Of a DNA stretch of 53,960 bases, positions 1 through 8,159 are shown one piece after another; positions within the stretch are counted from its first letter, which is position 1, and the number at the start of each line of letters is the position of its first letter. This DNA comes from Hydrogenovibrio sp. (GTDB lineage Bacteria; Pseudomonadota; Gammaproteobacteria; Thiomicrospirales; Thiomicrospiraceae). The notes below the pieces were generated by a model. The model was not told the origin of the DNA. It saw only the letters and a list, made by a program, of their open reading frames with translations, and made no database searches. The position numbers and the translations under genes were made by a program. The stretch covers positions 1 to 53,960 of the forward strand of contig WFMZ01000045.1 in the NCBI GenBank assembly GCA_015484555.1, written 5' to 3'.

Positions 1-64
1 AAAGGATAAATGTAAAGCCTCATAGTCAGATGGCGTTAGGTAAAATAACTTGGTTGTCCAGACA

Positions 65-165
65 AGACCGCGGAAACGACATGACTTTAAAACGCCGCAA
101 GAACTGATGGAACCCATTCTTGCAAATCATTTAAACAGTGTTGCGCTTGCTCATGCGAGCTTATT
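65..165 (+). pseudogene. IS30-type transposase C-terminal remnant
   Basis: One frame reads TRPRKRHDFKTPQELM and then a short tail ending in NSVALAHAS. This resembles the C-terminal end of IS30-family transposases, which carry an RPRK...TP.E signature just before the stop. The same frame has a TAA shortly upstream (near base 42), and no further transposase sequence is visible to the left edge, so this is a decayed fragment or one broken by a frameshift. It lies upstream of the multicopper oxidase gene. Identification rests on one motif, so confidence is moderate. Confidence 0.5.
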
Positions 166-202
166 AACTTCTGCTATTTACCTTCTGCCCATACTTATTA
201 TC

Positions 203-230
203 TTTACCTTTGCCCTAGTAATCCTATAAT
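203..230 (+). promoter_or_regulatory. Candidate sigma-70 promoter of the multicopper oxidase
   Basis: TTTACC (203-208) and a perfect TATAAT (225-230) are separated by 16 bases, about 34 bases before the ATG at 264. No convincing CueR-type dyad was recognised in the spacer. Confidence 0.4.
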
Positions 231-263
231 AAAAGTAAGCACTTAATCCATAAAGGCAAGCCA

Positions 264-1724
264 ATGAAAAGACGCACTTTCCTACAACATTCCTTAGGCG
301 GACTAGCTGGCCTAGCACTTCCTGTTTCCGCTTTGGCTTATCATAACAATAGCTTTCAATCTCATGCTTATTCACGCAAGCCTTTTGCTCTACCGCCTTT
401 AGATGAAGGAAAGTGGGTGAATGGCAAGCGTGTCTTCAACCTAACCTTACAAAAAGGTGAGTCAAAAATATTGGACGATACCACCACAGAAACAATCGGT
501 ATTAACCAAGCTTTTCTGGCGCCGGTTCTACGCTTTCAAAAAGGTGATACCGTTAAAATGCAGGTCACTAATAAGCTAGAGGAAGAAGCAGCACTTCATT
601 GGCACGGTATGATTTTACCCGCCTCTGAAGATGGCGGCCCTCACCAAGCCATGAAGCCAGGTAAAAAATGGGTCGCTGAGTGGAAAGTATTAAATGAACC
701 TGCCACCTATTTTTATCATTCTCACACCCATAACCATACGGGTGAACAGGTTTGGAAAGGGCTTGCGGGACAAATGCAAATCGTAGATGAATCTCAAGAT
801 AAGGCACTTAATCTTCCGCACGAATATGGAATAGATGATTACCCTATAATCATTCAAGACAGGCAATTTGAAGAGTCGGGCGAGTTCTTTTACAGCAATC
901 AACGCATGCATAAAATGAATGGCATGCACGGGGACACTATTTTAGTCAACGGCGCCATTAATTCAGAGCTAAAACCGGGTACCACTTCAGTTCGTTTACG
1001 CTTGCATAATGGTTCAAATGCTCGTTTTTATGATTTGGTGTTCAGTGACCAACGTGCTTTTAATATAATTGGTACAGATGGAGGTTTATTAGAAAAACCC
1101 ATTACCATCAACCGAATTCGTCTTGCACCTGCTGAACGTGCCGAAATTATCGTTGACCTTTCTGATAGAAAACCCCTTACCCTTGTCAACTTAAGAGGCT
1201 ATGGCAACGTATCAGATAGCCGCAACATGACCGTCATGCACTTTAACTCGACCCAATCTAAGAAGGTAAAGCCGTTTAAAATACAGCCACTCGTGACATT
1301 ACCCAACTGGTCAGATGTCGCCATCGCACAAACCCGACCCATGAATTTAGAAATGCACATGGGACCACAAATGATGTTTACCTCTGGCGGGTTTACCATC
1401 AATGGTGAAGCGATGGATATGGATGTGATTAATGAAGAATTAAAAGCCAATACCTTTGAAATATGGGAACTGAAAAACAACAGCGATATGCTCCACCCTT
1501 TTCATGTTCATAACACTCAATTTAAGATATTAGATAAAAATGGCATTCAGCCACACCCATGGGAACAAGGGCTAAAAGATACGGTGACGGTTCATGATAA
1601 TGAAGTGGTCAGAATTTTATTCCCCACTGGCCCTTACCAAAATAGTGAAGTGCCTTATATGTACCATTGCCATATTTTAGAACACGAAGATGCCGGTATG
1701 ATGGGGCAGTTTACGACAACTTAA
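264..1724 (+). CDS. Tat-exported multicopper oxidase (CueO/CopA-like)
   Basis: Three-cupredoxin copper oxidase, probably a periplasmic cuprous oxidase or laccase-like enzyme. The N-terminus MKRRTFLQ followed by a hydrophobic stretch ending near ALA (residue 25) is a twin-arginine signal, as usual for enzymes folded with copper in the cytoplasm. All four copper motifs are present: HWH (about 112-114), HSH (152-154), HPFHVH (411-416) and HCHILEH with a following Met (468-479) for the type 1 site. There is an extra His cluster, HTHNH, around 154-158. At 486 residues it is of normal family size. It is transcribed alone and converges on the GGDEF-EAL gene. A copper-chelating peptide operon lies 3.5 kb away, which suggests copper detoxification, but that link is inferred. 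Confidence 0.92.
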   Translation: MKRRTFLQHSLGGLAGLALPVSALAYHNNSFQSHAYSRKPFALPPLDEGKWVNGKRVFNLTLQKGESKILDDTTTETIGINQAFLAPVLRFQKGDTVKMQVTNKLEEEAALHWHGMILPASEDGGPHQAMKPGKKWVAEWKVLNEPATYFYHSHTHNHTGEQVWKGLAGQMQIVDESQDKALNLPHEYGIDDYPIIIQDRQFEESGEFFYSNQRMHKMNGMHGDTILVNGAINSELKPGTTSVRLRLHNGSNARFYDLVFSDQRAFNIIGTDGGLLEKPITINRIRLAPAERAEIIVDLSDRKPLTLVNLRGYGNVSDSRNMTVMHFNSTQSKKVKPFKIQPLVTLPNWSDVAIAQTRPMNLEMHMGPQMMFTSGGFTINGEAMDMDVINEELKANTFEIWELKNNSDMLHPFHVHNTQFKILDKNGIQPHPWEQGLKDTVTVHDNEVVRILFPTGPYQNSEVPYMYHCHILEHEDAGMMGQFTTT

Positions 1725-1734
1725 ATAAGAAAAA

Positions 1735-4700
1735 CTAGCCTTCAAGTAATTCTTTAGGATCCCAGCTATCTTTCCATGCCAGCACTTTAGGTGCCGGCAT
1801 GGGTTTAGACACGCCATAACCCTGAATATACTCACAACCCATTTCTTTAAGCTCTCGGCCAATTTCAAAGGTTTCTACCCCTTCTGCCACTGAATGTAAT
1901 TCAAAAGATTCTGCCAAACCAATCACTGAGTCGACTAATTTCCAATCCCCTTTATCAACCAGCATATCGCGCACAAAAGATTGATCAATTTTAACGGTTT
2001 GAACAGGTAGATGGCGCAAATAGGTCAAGGATGAATGCCCTGTTCCAAAGTCATCTAGTGCAATGCTAAAGCCTAATTCGATGCACATTTCCATCATTCG
2101 AATCGCTTTATCAATATTCAATAAACTGGCTGTTTCTAATATTTCTAGCTCAATATAAGGGCTCACATTAGGGTACTTGATGGTCAAATCCACTAAGAAA
2201 GGAATTAAGGTAGGCGATAAAATAGCCTCGCCTGCAATATTGACACTAATATTGGTCGTATAGCCTGCTTGAGACCAAGTATCATGTTGCTCAAAAGCGG
2301 TTTTGATTACCCAAAAATCAATGGATAATGAGATAGGCTTACCCTCTGTTTGTGGCAGAAAGGTAACGGGTGGCAACACACCATTCTCAGGATGATTCCA
2401 ACGAATTAAGGCTTCATACCCTTCAACCTTTCCCGTTTCCAAAAGCACTTTAGGCTGATAAAACAATTCGAACTGTTCATCTTCTAACGCATATTTAATT
2501 TCATTCAGGTTATTTGATTGCGTTTGGATTAAGGCATCTTCTTCCACATCAAAGAAGTGATATCTATTTCTGCCTAATCGCTTGGCTTCATACATAGCTT
2601 GGTCTGCTTGACGGACTAATGCATCGCCTTCTTGTTCACCTGCTCCAGAAAGCGCAATACCAATACTGGCACCAATACTGACATCGCTTCCTAACCAAGG
2701 AAAAGGTCGATTCAATGAGAGGAGTAATCGGTTTAAATACTCAGTTAATAACGTTTTACTACGAATATTACCTAACAATAAAATGAACTCATCGCCTCCT
2801 ATTCGGGCAACCGTATCTTCTTCTCGCAAGTCTTGGCGAATTCTATTCGCTATTTCAATCAGAACTTTGTCGCCACTATCGTGACCATACTGATCATTAA
2901 TTGGCTTAAACCCATCTAAATCAACAAAACAAACTGCTAGGGTTGTTTTTTTTCGTTTAGCTCGTGCCAGGGCGATACCTAAACGGTCAGATAGCAGAAC
3001 ACGATTTGGTAGCTGTGTTAAAGCATCATAGTGCGCTAGATTCTCTAGTTTCTCTTGATGTTTAACTTCTCGGGTAATATCTGAGAAAATACCTACATAG
3101 TTAGTTATCTCGCCCTGTGCATCCAATAAAACAGATATCTTAGTTTCTGCAATATAAAAGCCTCCATTCTTCTGACGGTTCCACAATTCACCAGACCACT
3201 CTCCCTTGGACTGAATAGCTTCCCAAAAGAAGGCATAAAACTCAGGAGGCTGCTTACCAGAAGAAAGTATTTTAGGGTTTTTGCCGATTACTTCACGCTC
3301 TTCATAGCCGGTAATTTCAGTAAAAGCAGGGTTTACTTTTAAGATATTAGAATTTTCATCACAAATCATAATCCCATCATGGGTGGATAAGAATACACGA
3401 GCATATAACCCTAGCTGAAGCTCTCCATTTTTACGTTCGCTATCATCAACAATATAACCGTACAATAAACTCGGTTCGCCAGTTTCTTCATCTTTCTCAA
3501 CACGCGTGTAATTAAATATCCAGCGAACCTCTCCGCTAGACAACACAATACGATAAGACTGCTCCCAGCTGTCATCACCGTTTTTTAAATGTTCGGACAC
3601 CTCTTTCGCCACCCTGTCTAAATCTTCAGGGTAAACGATCGTCGCGTACCTAAAGTCTTTATCCATTAAGGCTTTGCTAGAATAACCAAAAATAGGCTCT
3701 ACATTGTCTGATGCATAGGTAATGCTCCAATGCTCATCAAGCGCCCAGCTAACCAAGGCAACGGGACCGCCTGAAAATAAATCTCTTTCTCGCCTTAACT
3801 TTTTCTCTAAGCGCTTACGGTGTGAAATATCGTGCGCCATACCCAACAAGCCCTCGGCATTGGTTTCGGGCAGATCCACACCCATTTTAATAATCTCATA
3901 AATACCAGATTTATCTGCACTCTGTGTATCAAAATGCAGCTTCGCTTCTAACAGATGCATGCCTTCCACTTTTTGAGCTAAAGCTAGCTGATCATCTGCT
4001 ATGATTTCTTTCGCTAAATCAGTATCAACCAATTCATAATCGGTTTTACCTATGATGTTATTTGAAGAAATACCTAGGTATTCTTCAAACAATTTATTAA
4101 CCGTAACATAAACGCCTGCTTTATCTTTAACCCAGACCAGTGCAGGCATCTTATCGATTAACTGTTTTAAAAAGCTTTTTTCAGAAATTAGGTTTTGCTC
4201 TGCTCTTTTACGTTTAGAGATATCAATTTGCAGACCGGCAAGCTTAACGGGCTCACCGCCATCAAACTGAATCACTCTGCCAACTGACTGGAACCATACC
4301 CATTCCCCCGATCTTTTCTTCATACGGTATTCACAGTCAAAACTGTCTGTTTTACCTTCTAGGTGAGCTTGAACCGCCCCCATGACAACGTCAACATCTG
4401 TTGGGTGAATCCGTGTCTGCCATTCTAAAAAGTCATTAATTAAATCTGTATTTTCATAGCCCATCAAGCTTTTCCAAGCACATGAAAAATAAACTTTATT
4501 AGTGGTTAAATCCCACTCCCATAAACCATGGTCTGATGAAGCAAGTGCTTTGTTTAAATTATGACTTGCAGCGGTTAAAAAATTAAGTGAGGTATCTGGG
4601 TCTGACTCTGTGCCCAATAACGCAATTTTAGAACTGATAATATCGGTAAATAGGGTTAAAAATAAAATATGGTTTTCTGAAACTGGCCTATCTTGTTGGT

Positions 4701-5130
4701 AAATTTCAAATCCCAATCCACCCCAAAGTTCTTTATTTTGATAAATAGGCACGAGCATGATAGATTTTAAATCACTATCTGATAGGCAAGAAGATAACTT
4801 AGCGGTCAGTTTTTTAGCCGTTACCTGAATGCTTGTTCCAGCTTCAAGAGATGATTGCCAGCCCAGCGTATGCCAGTCAGCTAAAGAAAGCGTGGTTAGA
4901 AAAGGGGTGTTCTCAGCTTGAAAACTAGAGTGCGCAATACACTCTAGTAAACTTAAAGTTTGGGTAGGAGCTTCTTCGGTGTGTAATTGAAACAGGCAAG
5001 CTTGATCAGCTTGAACAATACCTAGAATATCGCCAAAGAGATCAGGCAGAACTTTACTTAAAGCAAAAAAACTTTCTGATTCCATGCTCTGCTTTAATAT
5101 AGCCAGTTGATGCTTTGCGATCGCGCCCAC
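1735..5130 (-). CDS. GAF/PAS sensor with GGDEF and EAL domains (cyclic-di-GMP enzyme)
   Basis: A 1131-residue cytosolic signalling protein. Residues 1-180 resemble a GAF-like sensor. Four PAS/PAC segments follow at about 200-310, 320-440, 450-565 and 575-695. The GGDEF diguanylate cyclase domain (about 700-860) has an intact GGDEF at 778-782 and an RxxD inhibitory site (REED, 769-772) exactly five residues upstream. The EAL phosphodiesterase domain (about 875-1120) keeps EAL at 906-908 and DDFGTG at 1026-1031. Both halves therefore look catalytically complete. The start is GTG at 5130, supported by AGGAGGG a few bases upstream. It begins 107 bases after the hvfC stop on the same strand. No transmembrane segment is seen. 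Its signal and target are unknown. Confidence 0.93.
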   Translation of the reverse strand: MGAIAKHQLAILKQSMESESFFALSKVLPDLFGDILGIVQADQACLFQLHTEEAPTQTLSLLECIAHSSFQAENTPFLTTLSLADWHTLGWQSSLEAGTSIQVTAKKLTAKLSSCLSDSDLKSIMLVPIYQNKELWGGLGFEIYQQDRPVSENHILFLTLFTDIISSKIALLGTESDPDTSLNFLTAASHNLNKALASSDHGLWEWDLTTNKVYFSCAWKSLMGYENTDLINDFLEWQTRIHPTDVDVVMGAVQAHLEGKTDSFDCEYRMKKRSGEWVWFQSVGRVIQFDGGEPVKLAGLQIDISKRKRAEQNLISEKSFLKQLIDKMPALVWVKDKAGVYVTVNKLFEEYLGISSNNIIGKTDYELVDTDLAKEIIADDQLALAQKVEGMHLLEAKLHFDTQSADKSGIYEIIKMGVDLPETNAEGLLGMAHDISHRKRLEKKLRRERDLFSGGPVALVSWALDEHWSITYASDNVEPIFGYSSKALMDKDFRYATIVYPEDLDRVAKEVSEHLKNGDDSWEQSYRIVLSSGEVRWIFNYTRVEKDEETGEPSLLYGYIVDDSERKNGELQLGLYARVFLSTHDGIMICDENSNILKVNPAFTEITGYEEREVIGKNPKILSSGKQPPEFYAFFWEAIQSKGEWSGELWNRQKNGGFYIAETKISVLLDAQGEITNYVGIFSDITREVKHQEKLENLAHYDALTQLPNRVLLSDRLGIALARAKRKKTTLAVCFVDLDGFKPINDQYGHDSGDKVLIEIANRIRQDLREEDTVARIGGDEFILLLGNIRSKTLLTEYLNRLLLSLNRPFPWLGSDVSIGASIGIALSGAGEQEGDALVRQADQAMYEAKRLGRNRYHFFDVEEDALIQTQSNNLNEIKYALEDEQFELFYQPKVLLETGKVEGYEALIRWNHPENGVLPPVTFLPQTEGKPISLSIDFWVIKTAFEQHDTWSQAGYTTNISVNIAGEAILSPTLIPFLVDLTIKYPNVSPYIELEILETASLLNIDKAIRMMEMCIELGFSIALDDFGTGHSSLTYLRHLPVQTVKIDQSFVRDMLVDKGDWKLVDSVIGLAESFELHSVAEGVETFEIGRELKEMGCEYIQGYGVSKPMPAPKVLAWKDSWDPKELLEG

Positions 5131-5237
5131 TTTACCCTCCTTTTTTAGACCTTAAAACTATCCAGAAACTATACTACTTTCTCAGTTAAAAAAGCCGATT
5201 TTACTTGATAAATTGACTCGCTTTAATAAAAAATAAT

Positions 5238-6059
5238 TTAACTAAGAGGAGATAGAATATTTTGCGCCAATAATGCTTCTAAAACCTGTTCGGAAAAGCC
5301 TTGCAAAGACTCCACTGGCTCACCCATTTGTTCTGCCATTTCACTTAGCACAACCCAGAGCGTTTTATCTTCAGCATTCATAATGGCATTTAATAGCTCG
5401 TATAAAATAGGCGATAGCGCCATAAATTGCACCGCGTCATCATCATCTCGGTAAACCAGTAAAGTGGTTACCCAGTCAGGTTTATCCAGGTTCATAGAAT
5501 CCACATCAATGCGATGCACAGGCCATTCGTAAGCTAAGGGCCAGGCAACGGGCGAGAGCTCATAAATCTGTTGCCAATCTAATGTTAACCCTATCGGATT
5601 CAAAGGGCCTTCGGCTTCGTCTATCCCTACGGCTAGTTCTACCCACTCATAATGTGCCAGTTCTAATAGATAGGCAGGATCACTGTCTAAAGGGGTAAAT
5701 TCTGACTGACAAAAGCTTAAAAACTCCTGACCTAGCTCATGAAATAAAGGCGTTTTAGAACTGTGTTTTTGCAGATACTCACGGGTTATTTCATGCCAGC
5801 GTTCATCCCCAACAATGCTCTTCAAAACAGGAAATAAATTAGAAAAGAAGTCGAACAAGTTGTTATAAAACAAGCTTGAATAGGCTTCTAACCGCCTTTC
5901 TTCAATAGGCAAGCTGACCACCCCTGGCGATTTTAAGGGTTGGAAGTGATTATTTTCAGGGTCTCGAATATGTTTTGACAAAGCATACTGTAAGTTTTGA
6001 AAAGCTAAGTATTTCGACGCTGTGTTTTGTTCGGGTTGTACTATTGGGTTACTGTCCAT
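5238..6059 (-). CDS. hvfC: HvfC/BufC-type RiPP maturation partner (DUF2063)
   Basis: A 273-residue partner protein of the MNIO enzyme. In this family it is thought to bind the precursor peptide and present it to the iron enzyme. The DUF2063 hallmark EERRLEAYSSLFYNN followed by FPVLKSIVGDE is present at about residues 53-85. The ATG at 6059 overlaps the end of hvfB by 11 bases, implying translational coupling. An upstream TTG at 6101 is a less likely start. Residues 43-49 (KSPGVVS) are encoded by a copy of the interspersed repeat described elsewhere, just before the conserved block. It is the last gene of the operon, and no clear terminator follows. Confidence 0.88.
   Translation of the reverse strand: MDSNPIVQPEQNTASKYLAFQNLQYALSKHIRDPENNHFQPLKSPGVVSLPIEERRLEAYSSLFYNNLFDFFSNLFPVLKSIVGDERWHEITREYLQKHSSKTPLFHELGQEFLSFCQSEFTPLDSDPAYLLELAHYEWVELAVGIDEAEGPLNPIGLTLDWQQIYELSPVAWPLAYEWPVHRIDVDSMNLDKPDWVTTLLVYRDDDDAVQFMALSPILYELLNAIMNAEDKTLWVVLSEMAEQMGEPVESLQGFSEQVLEALLAQNILSPLS
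5916..5936 (-). repeat. Interspersed repeat copy inside hvfC
   Basis: On the minus strand it reads TTAAAATCGCCAGGGGTGGTC. This matches the intergenic repeat core with four A residues in place of five. It lies in frame in hvfC and encodes KSPGVV. Confidence 0.8.
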
Positions 6060-6885
6060 ATCGAGCCTGCCATTTTTGCTGTGCTTGACGAATTTGTTCA
6101 ACTTCTTCCATCAGCACTTCCATAGGGGGAATATTAAAATCCCTTTCTAGCAAGGTAGGCTGTAGGCCATGCGTACAATACGTTTTATCGAGCAAATCCC
6201 ACACTTGTGGTTTAACATCTTGACCGTGAGTGTCTATTTTTAAATCGTCCGCTTCATCAAAGTGCCCTGCCATGTGCAGATACATCATGCGTTCGGTTGG
6301 CATAGCCTTCATAAAGGATTCTGCATTATATTGGTGATTAATACTATTTACATAGGTGTTATTCACATCAAACAACAGCCCACAATCGGCTTCGGACACC
6401 ACGGCATTTATAAACTCAGCTTCCGTTAATTCATTGGTTAACAGGGCATAATAAGACACATTCTCCATGCCAATAGGGCGTTCTAAAATGTCTTGTACTT
6501 GCTTGATTCGGTCGGCCACATAATGCACGGCTTCTTCGGTAAAAGGAATGGGCATCAAGTCATATAAATGCCCTGTATCCCCACAATAACTTAGGTGTTC
6601 GGTATAGGCCTTAACCTCATGAAAATCAAAAAACGTTTTCATCTCTTTCAGGTAGTTGACATCTAAAGGGGAAGGCCCGCCAATATCCAGCGATAAGCCG
6701 TGGCAAACCAAAGGATAACGTTCGGACAGAGTGCGAAGCTCACGGCCCAAGCGGCCGCCAAAATGAAGCCAGTTTTCGGGTGCGACTTCTAAAAAATCTA
6801 TTTCAAAATCTGGGTTGGTGATGATGGCTTCAAAAAATTCTCTTTTTAAGCTTAACCCCACACCAGAAACGCATTGGTTCATCAT
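6049..6885 (-). CDS. hvfB: HvfB/BufB-type MNIO peptide maturase (DUF692)
   Basis: A multinuclear non-heme iron-dependent oxidase of the DUF692 family, 278 residues, TIM-barrel fold. Members oxidise cysteines of EGKCG-type or related precursors to copper-binding heterocycles (oxazolone/thioamide or thiooxazole). Family blocks are visible: DFLEVAPENW (30-39), CHGLSLDIGG (61-70), YTEHLSY (94-100), GMENVSYY (139-146), LLFDVNN (170-176), YLHMAGH (202-208), DTHGQ (218-222) and LLERD (245-249). These supply the conserved His, Glu and Asp iron ligands. The start ATG at 6885 overlaps the hvfX stop as ATGA, and the 3' end overlaps hvfC. Function is assigned from family knowledge plus the adjacent precursor gene. 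Confidence 0.93.
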   Translation of the reverse strand: MMNQCVSGVGLSLKREFFEAIITNPDFEIDFLEVAPENWLHFGGRLGRELRTLSERYPLVCHGLSLDIGGPSPLDVNYLKEMKTFFDFHEVKAYTEHLSYCGDTGHLYDLMPIPFTEEAVHYVADRIKQVQDILERPIGMENVSYYALLTNELTEAEFINAVVSEADCGLLFDVNNTYVNSINHQYNAESFMKAMPTERMMYLHMAGHFDEADDLKIDTHGQDVKPQVWDLLDKTYCTHGLQPTLLERDFNIPPMEVLMEEVEQIRQAQQKWQARYGQ

Positions 6886-7487
6886 AGTTCACTACCTGGT
6901 TTCATATAATGTTTTCTTATAAAGTAATCAACACTGACGTACTTCCCGCCGCCTAAAAATAACAAGGCAACCAACATCAGTAAATAAGTTACCGCCCATT
7001 CTACGCCATTATTGCTCATCACGAAATGCCCATGTTCCGTCAACAAAGTATAGTCGCCTTGTGTTTGTAGTAATTCTTTTGCGGTGTGAAGCCTTTCTAA
7101 AGCCGCTTCAGCTGTTGCAGAAGCCCACGGAGACTGTAAGTCATGTACGGCTTGCCAACCATTATGCCAGTGAACCTGGGTAATGGCGACCAACATAGTA
7201 AAGATAAGCGGTATTGAAATCCAACGTGTACCTAGTCCGAATATTAACAGCACAGCCCCGCCTACTTCAGCAGCCGTTGCTAAAAAAGCCAGTAATTCAG
7301 GAAAGGGAAGCCCTAGTCCCCATTCTTTATTGCCAAACCAATTCACCACACCTTCAAAACCATTCACTTTATTCATGCCTGCCACCCAAAATACAGGGGC
7401 GAGATAAAGCCTTAGCCCTAAAGAGGCAATAAAGTTAAATGACTGCACCGAATCCATCATTAACTGCAATGTACGTAAAAGGTTCAT
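6882..7487 (-). CDS. hvfX: DoxX-family membrane protein of the copper-RiPP operon (HvfX-like)
   Basis: A 201-residue integral membrane protein of the DoxX family. Hydrophobic spans are visible around residues 20-40, 60-85, 90-105 and 165-180, with a motif-like LAPVFWVAGMNKVNGF near the first span. DoxX proteins regularly accompany MNIO copper-RiPP operons; their role (copper or electron handling, or transport) is unsettled. A good AAGGT ribosome site precedes the ATG at 7487. Its stop overlaps the hvfB start. It lies downstream of a terminator-like hairpin that separates it from the precursor gene. Confidence 0.85.
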   Translation of the reverse strand: MNLLRTLQLMMDSVQSFNFIASLGLRLYLAPVFWVAGMNKVNGFEGVVNWFGNKEWGLGLPFPELLAFLATAAEVGGAVLLIFGLGTRWISIPLIFTMLVAITQVHWHNGWQAVHDLQSPWASATAEAALERLHTAKELLQTQGDYTLLTEHGHFVMSNNGVEWAVTYLLMLVALLFLGGGKYVSVDYFIRKHYMKPGSEL

Positions 7488-7519
7488 AGTCAGTACCTTC
7501 TTTGTTAATTTTTAAGGAT

Positions 7520-7543
7520 AAAAAAAGAGGCTTAAAGCCCCTT
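7520..7543 (-). terminator. Terminator/attenuator between precursor and maturase genes
   Basis: Read on the minus strand: AGGGGC, a five-base loop TTTAA, GCCTCT with one G-U pair, then seven T residues. It sits between the hvfA stop (7570) and the hvfX start (7487). Partial termination here would give more precursor transcript than maturase transcript. Confidence 0.7.
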
Positions 7544-7569
7544 CATTTAAAATAAAAATGGGGGTTGAA

Positions 7570-7977
7570 TTACTTATTCATACCACCACACTTTCCTTCC
7601 ATTTTCTTGCTAGATTCTTTTTTCATTGATCCGCCACACTTACCTTCCATCTTGCCAGATCCTTTCATTGATCCGCCACACTTACCTTCCATCTTGCCAG
7701 ATCCTTTCATTGATCCGCCACACTTGCCTTCCATCTTTTTCGCAGATTCTTTTTTCATAGAACCTCCACACTTACCTTCCATCTTTTTCGCAGATTCTTT
7801 TTTCATAGAACCTCCACACTTACCTTCACCACATTTCCCTTCCATGGCTACTTGCTGATACCCAGCATCCATTTTCTTAAAACCAAAAGCAGTTTCAGCA
7901 ACTGCACTGCCGGATACGGTTGCGACTGCGACTGCGCCAGCCATTTTTAAAAAGTTTCTTCTCGATTGTTTAGCCAT
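7570..7977 (-). CDS. hvfA: Copper-binding RiPP precursor with seven EGKCG repeats and a Tat-type signal
   Basis: A 135-residue precursor of the bufferin/oxazolin (HvfA) type. Residues 1-27 form a signal peptide with a textbook twin-arginine motif, SRRNFLK (5-11), a hydrophobic core and a likely AVA-ETA cleavage site at 27/28. The mature region is lysine- and glycine-rich and contains seven EGKCG units. Its only cysteines (49, 54, 70, 85, 100, 114, 130) all lie in these units, separated by SMKKESAKK- or SMKGSGK-type linkers. I choose the ATG at 7977 because GGAG precedes it at good spacing; the TTG at 7987-7989 in the same frame lies within that site. In related systems the cysteines are modified by HvfB/HvfC and then bind copper. 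It is followed by a terminator and the maturation genes. Confidence 0.9.
   Translation of the reverse strand: MAKQSRRNFLKMAGAVAVATVSGSAVAETAFGFKKMDAGYQQVAMEGKCGEGKCGGSMKKESAKKMEGKCGGSMKKESAKKMEGKCGGSMKGSGKMEGKCGGSMKGSGKMEGKCGGSMKKESSKKMEGKCGGMNK
7582..7842. repeat. Tandem repeat array inside hvfA
   Basis: Near-identical 48- and 42-base units (16 or 14 codons), each ending in an EGKCGG-coding block, lie head to tail and give the seven-cysteine core. The two SMKGSGK units are almost identical in DNA sequence, as are the two SMKKESAKK units. This suggests recent duplication or unequal recombination. Confidence 0.9.
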
Positions 7978-8027
7978 GGGACTCTCCAAATAATATTAAT
8001 TATTAGCTTGTTTATATTTTATATTGA

Positions 8028-8042
8028 GCCGTTTTAAACGGC
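8028..8042. promoter_or_regulatory. Perfect dyad upstream of hvfA (candidate operator)
   Basis: GCCGTTT-T-AAACGGC is a perfect 7+1+7 inverted repeat, 51 bases before the hvfA ATG, in an otherwise AT-rich leader with no T-run after it. It could be a regulator site. No ECF sigma or metal-sensor gene is present nearby to pair it with. Confidence 0.35.
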
Positions 8043-8159
8043 CATATTCGTAATCTTTTTATAATACTCTCTATATAAGACCTTTATTATTATTTTTTCT
8101 TTCATAAAAAGGTAAACTTAATTTTTTATAAACCCATTATCTTTACTTATAAACTTGAT

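Noticed and set aside
7565-7858. Plus-strand open frame with repeated DPPHLPS units opposite hvfA
   Set aside because: It is the antisense shadow of the EGKCG repeats. It has no ribosome site, and the minus-strand frame has a signal peptide and operon context.
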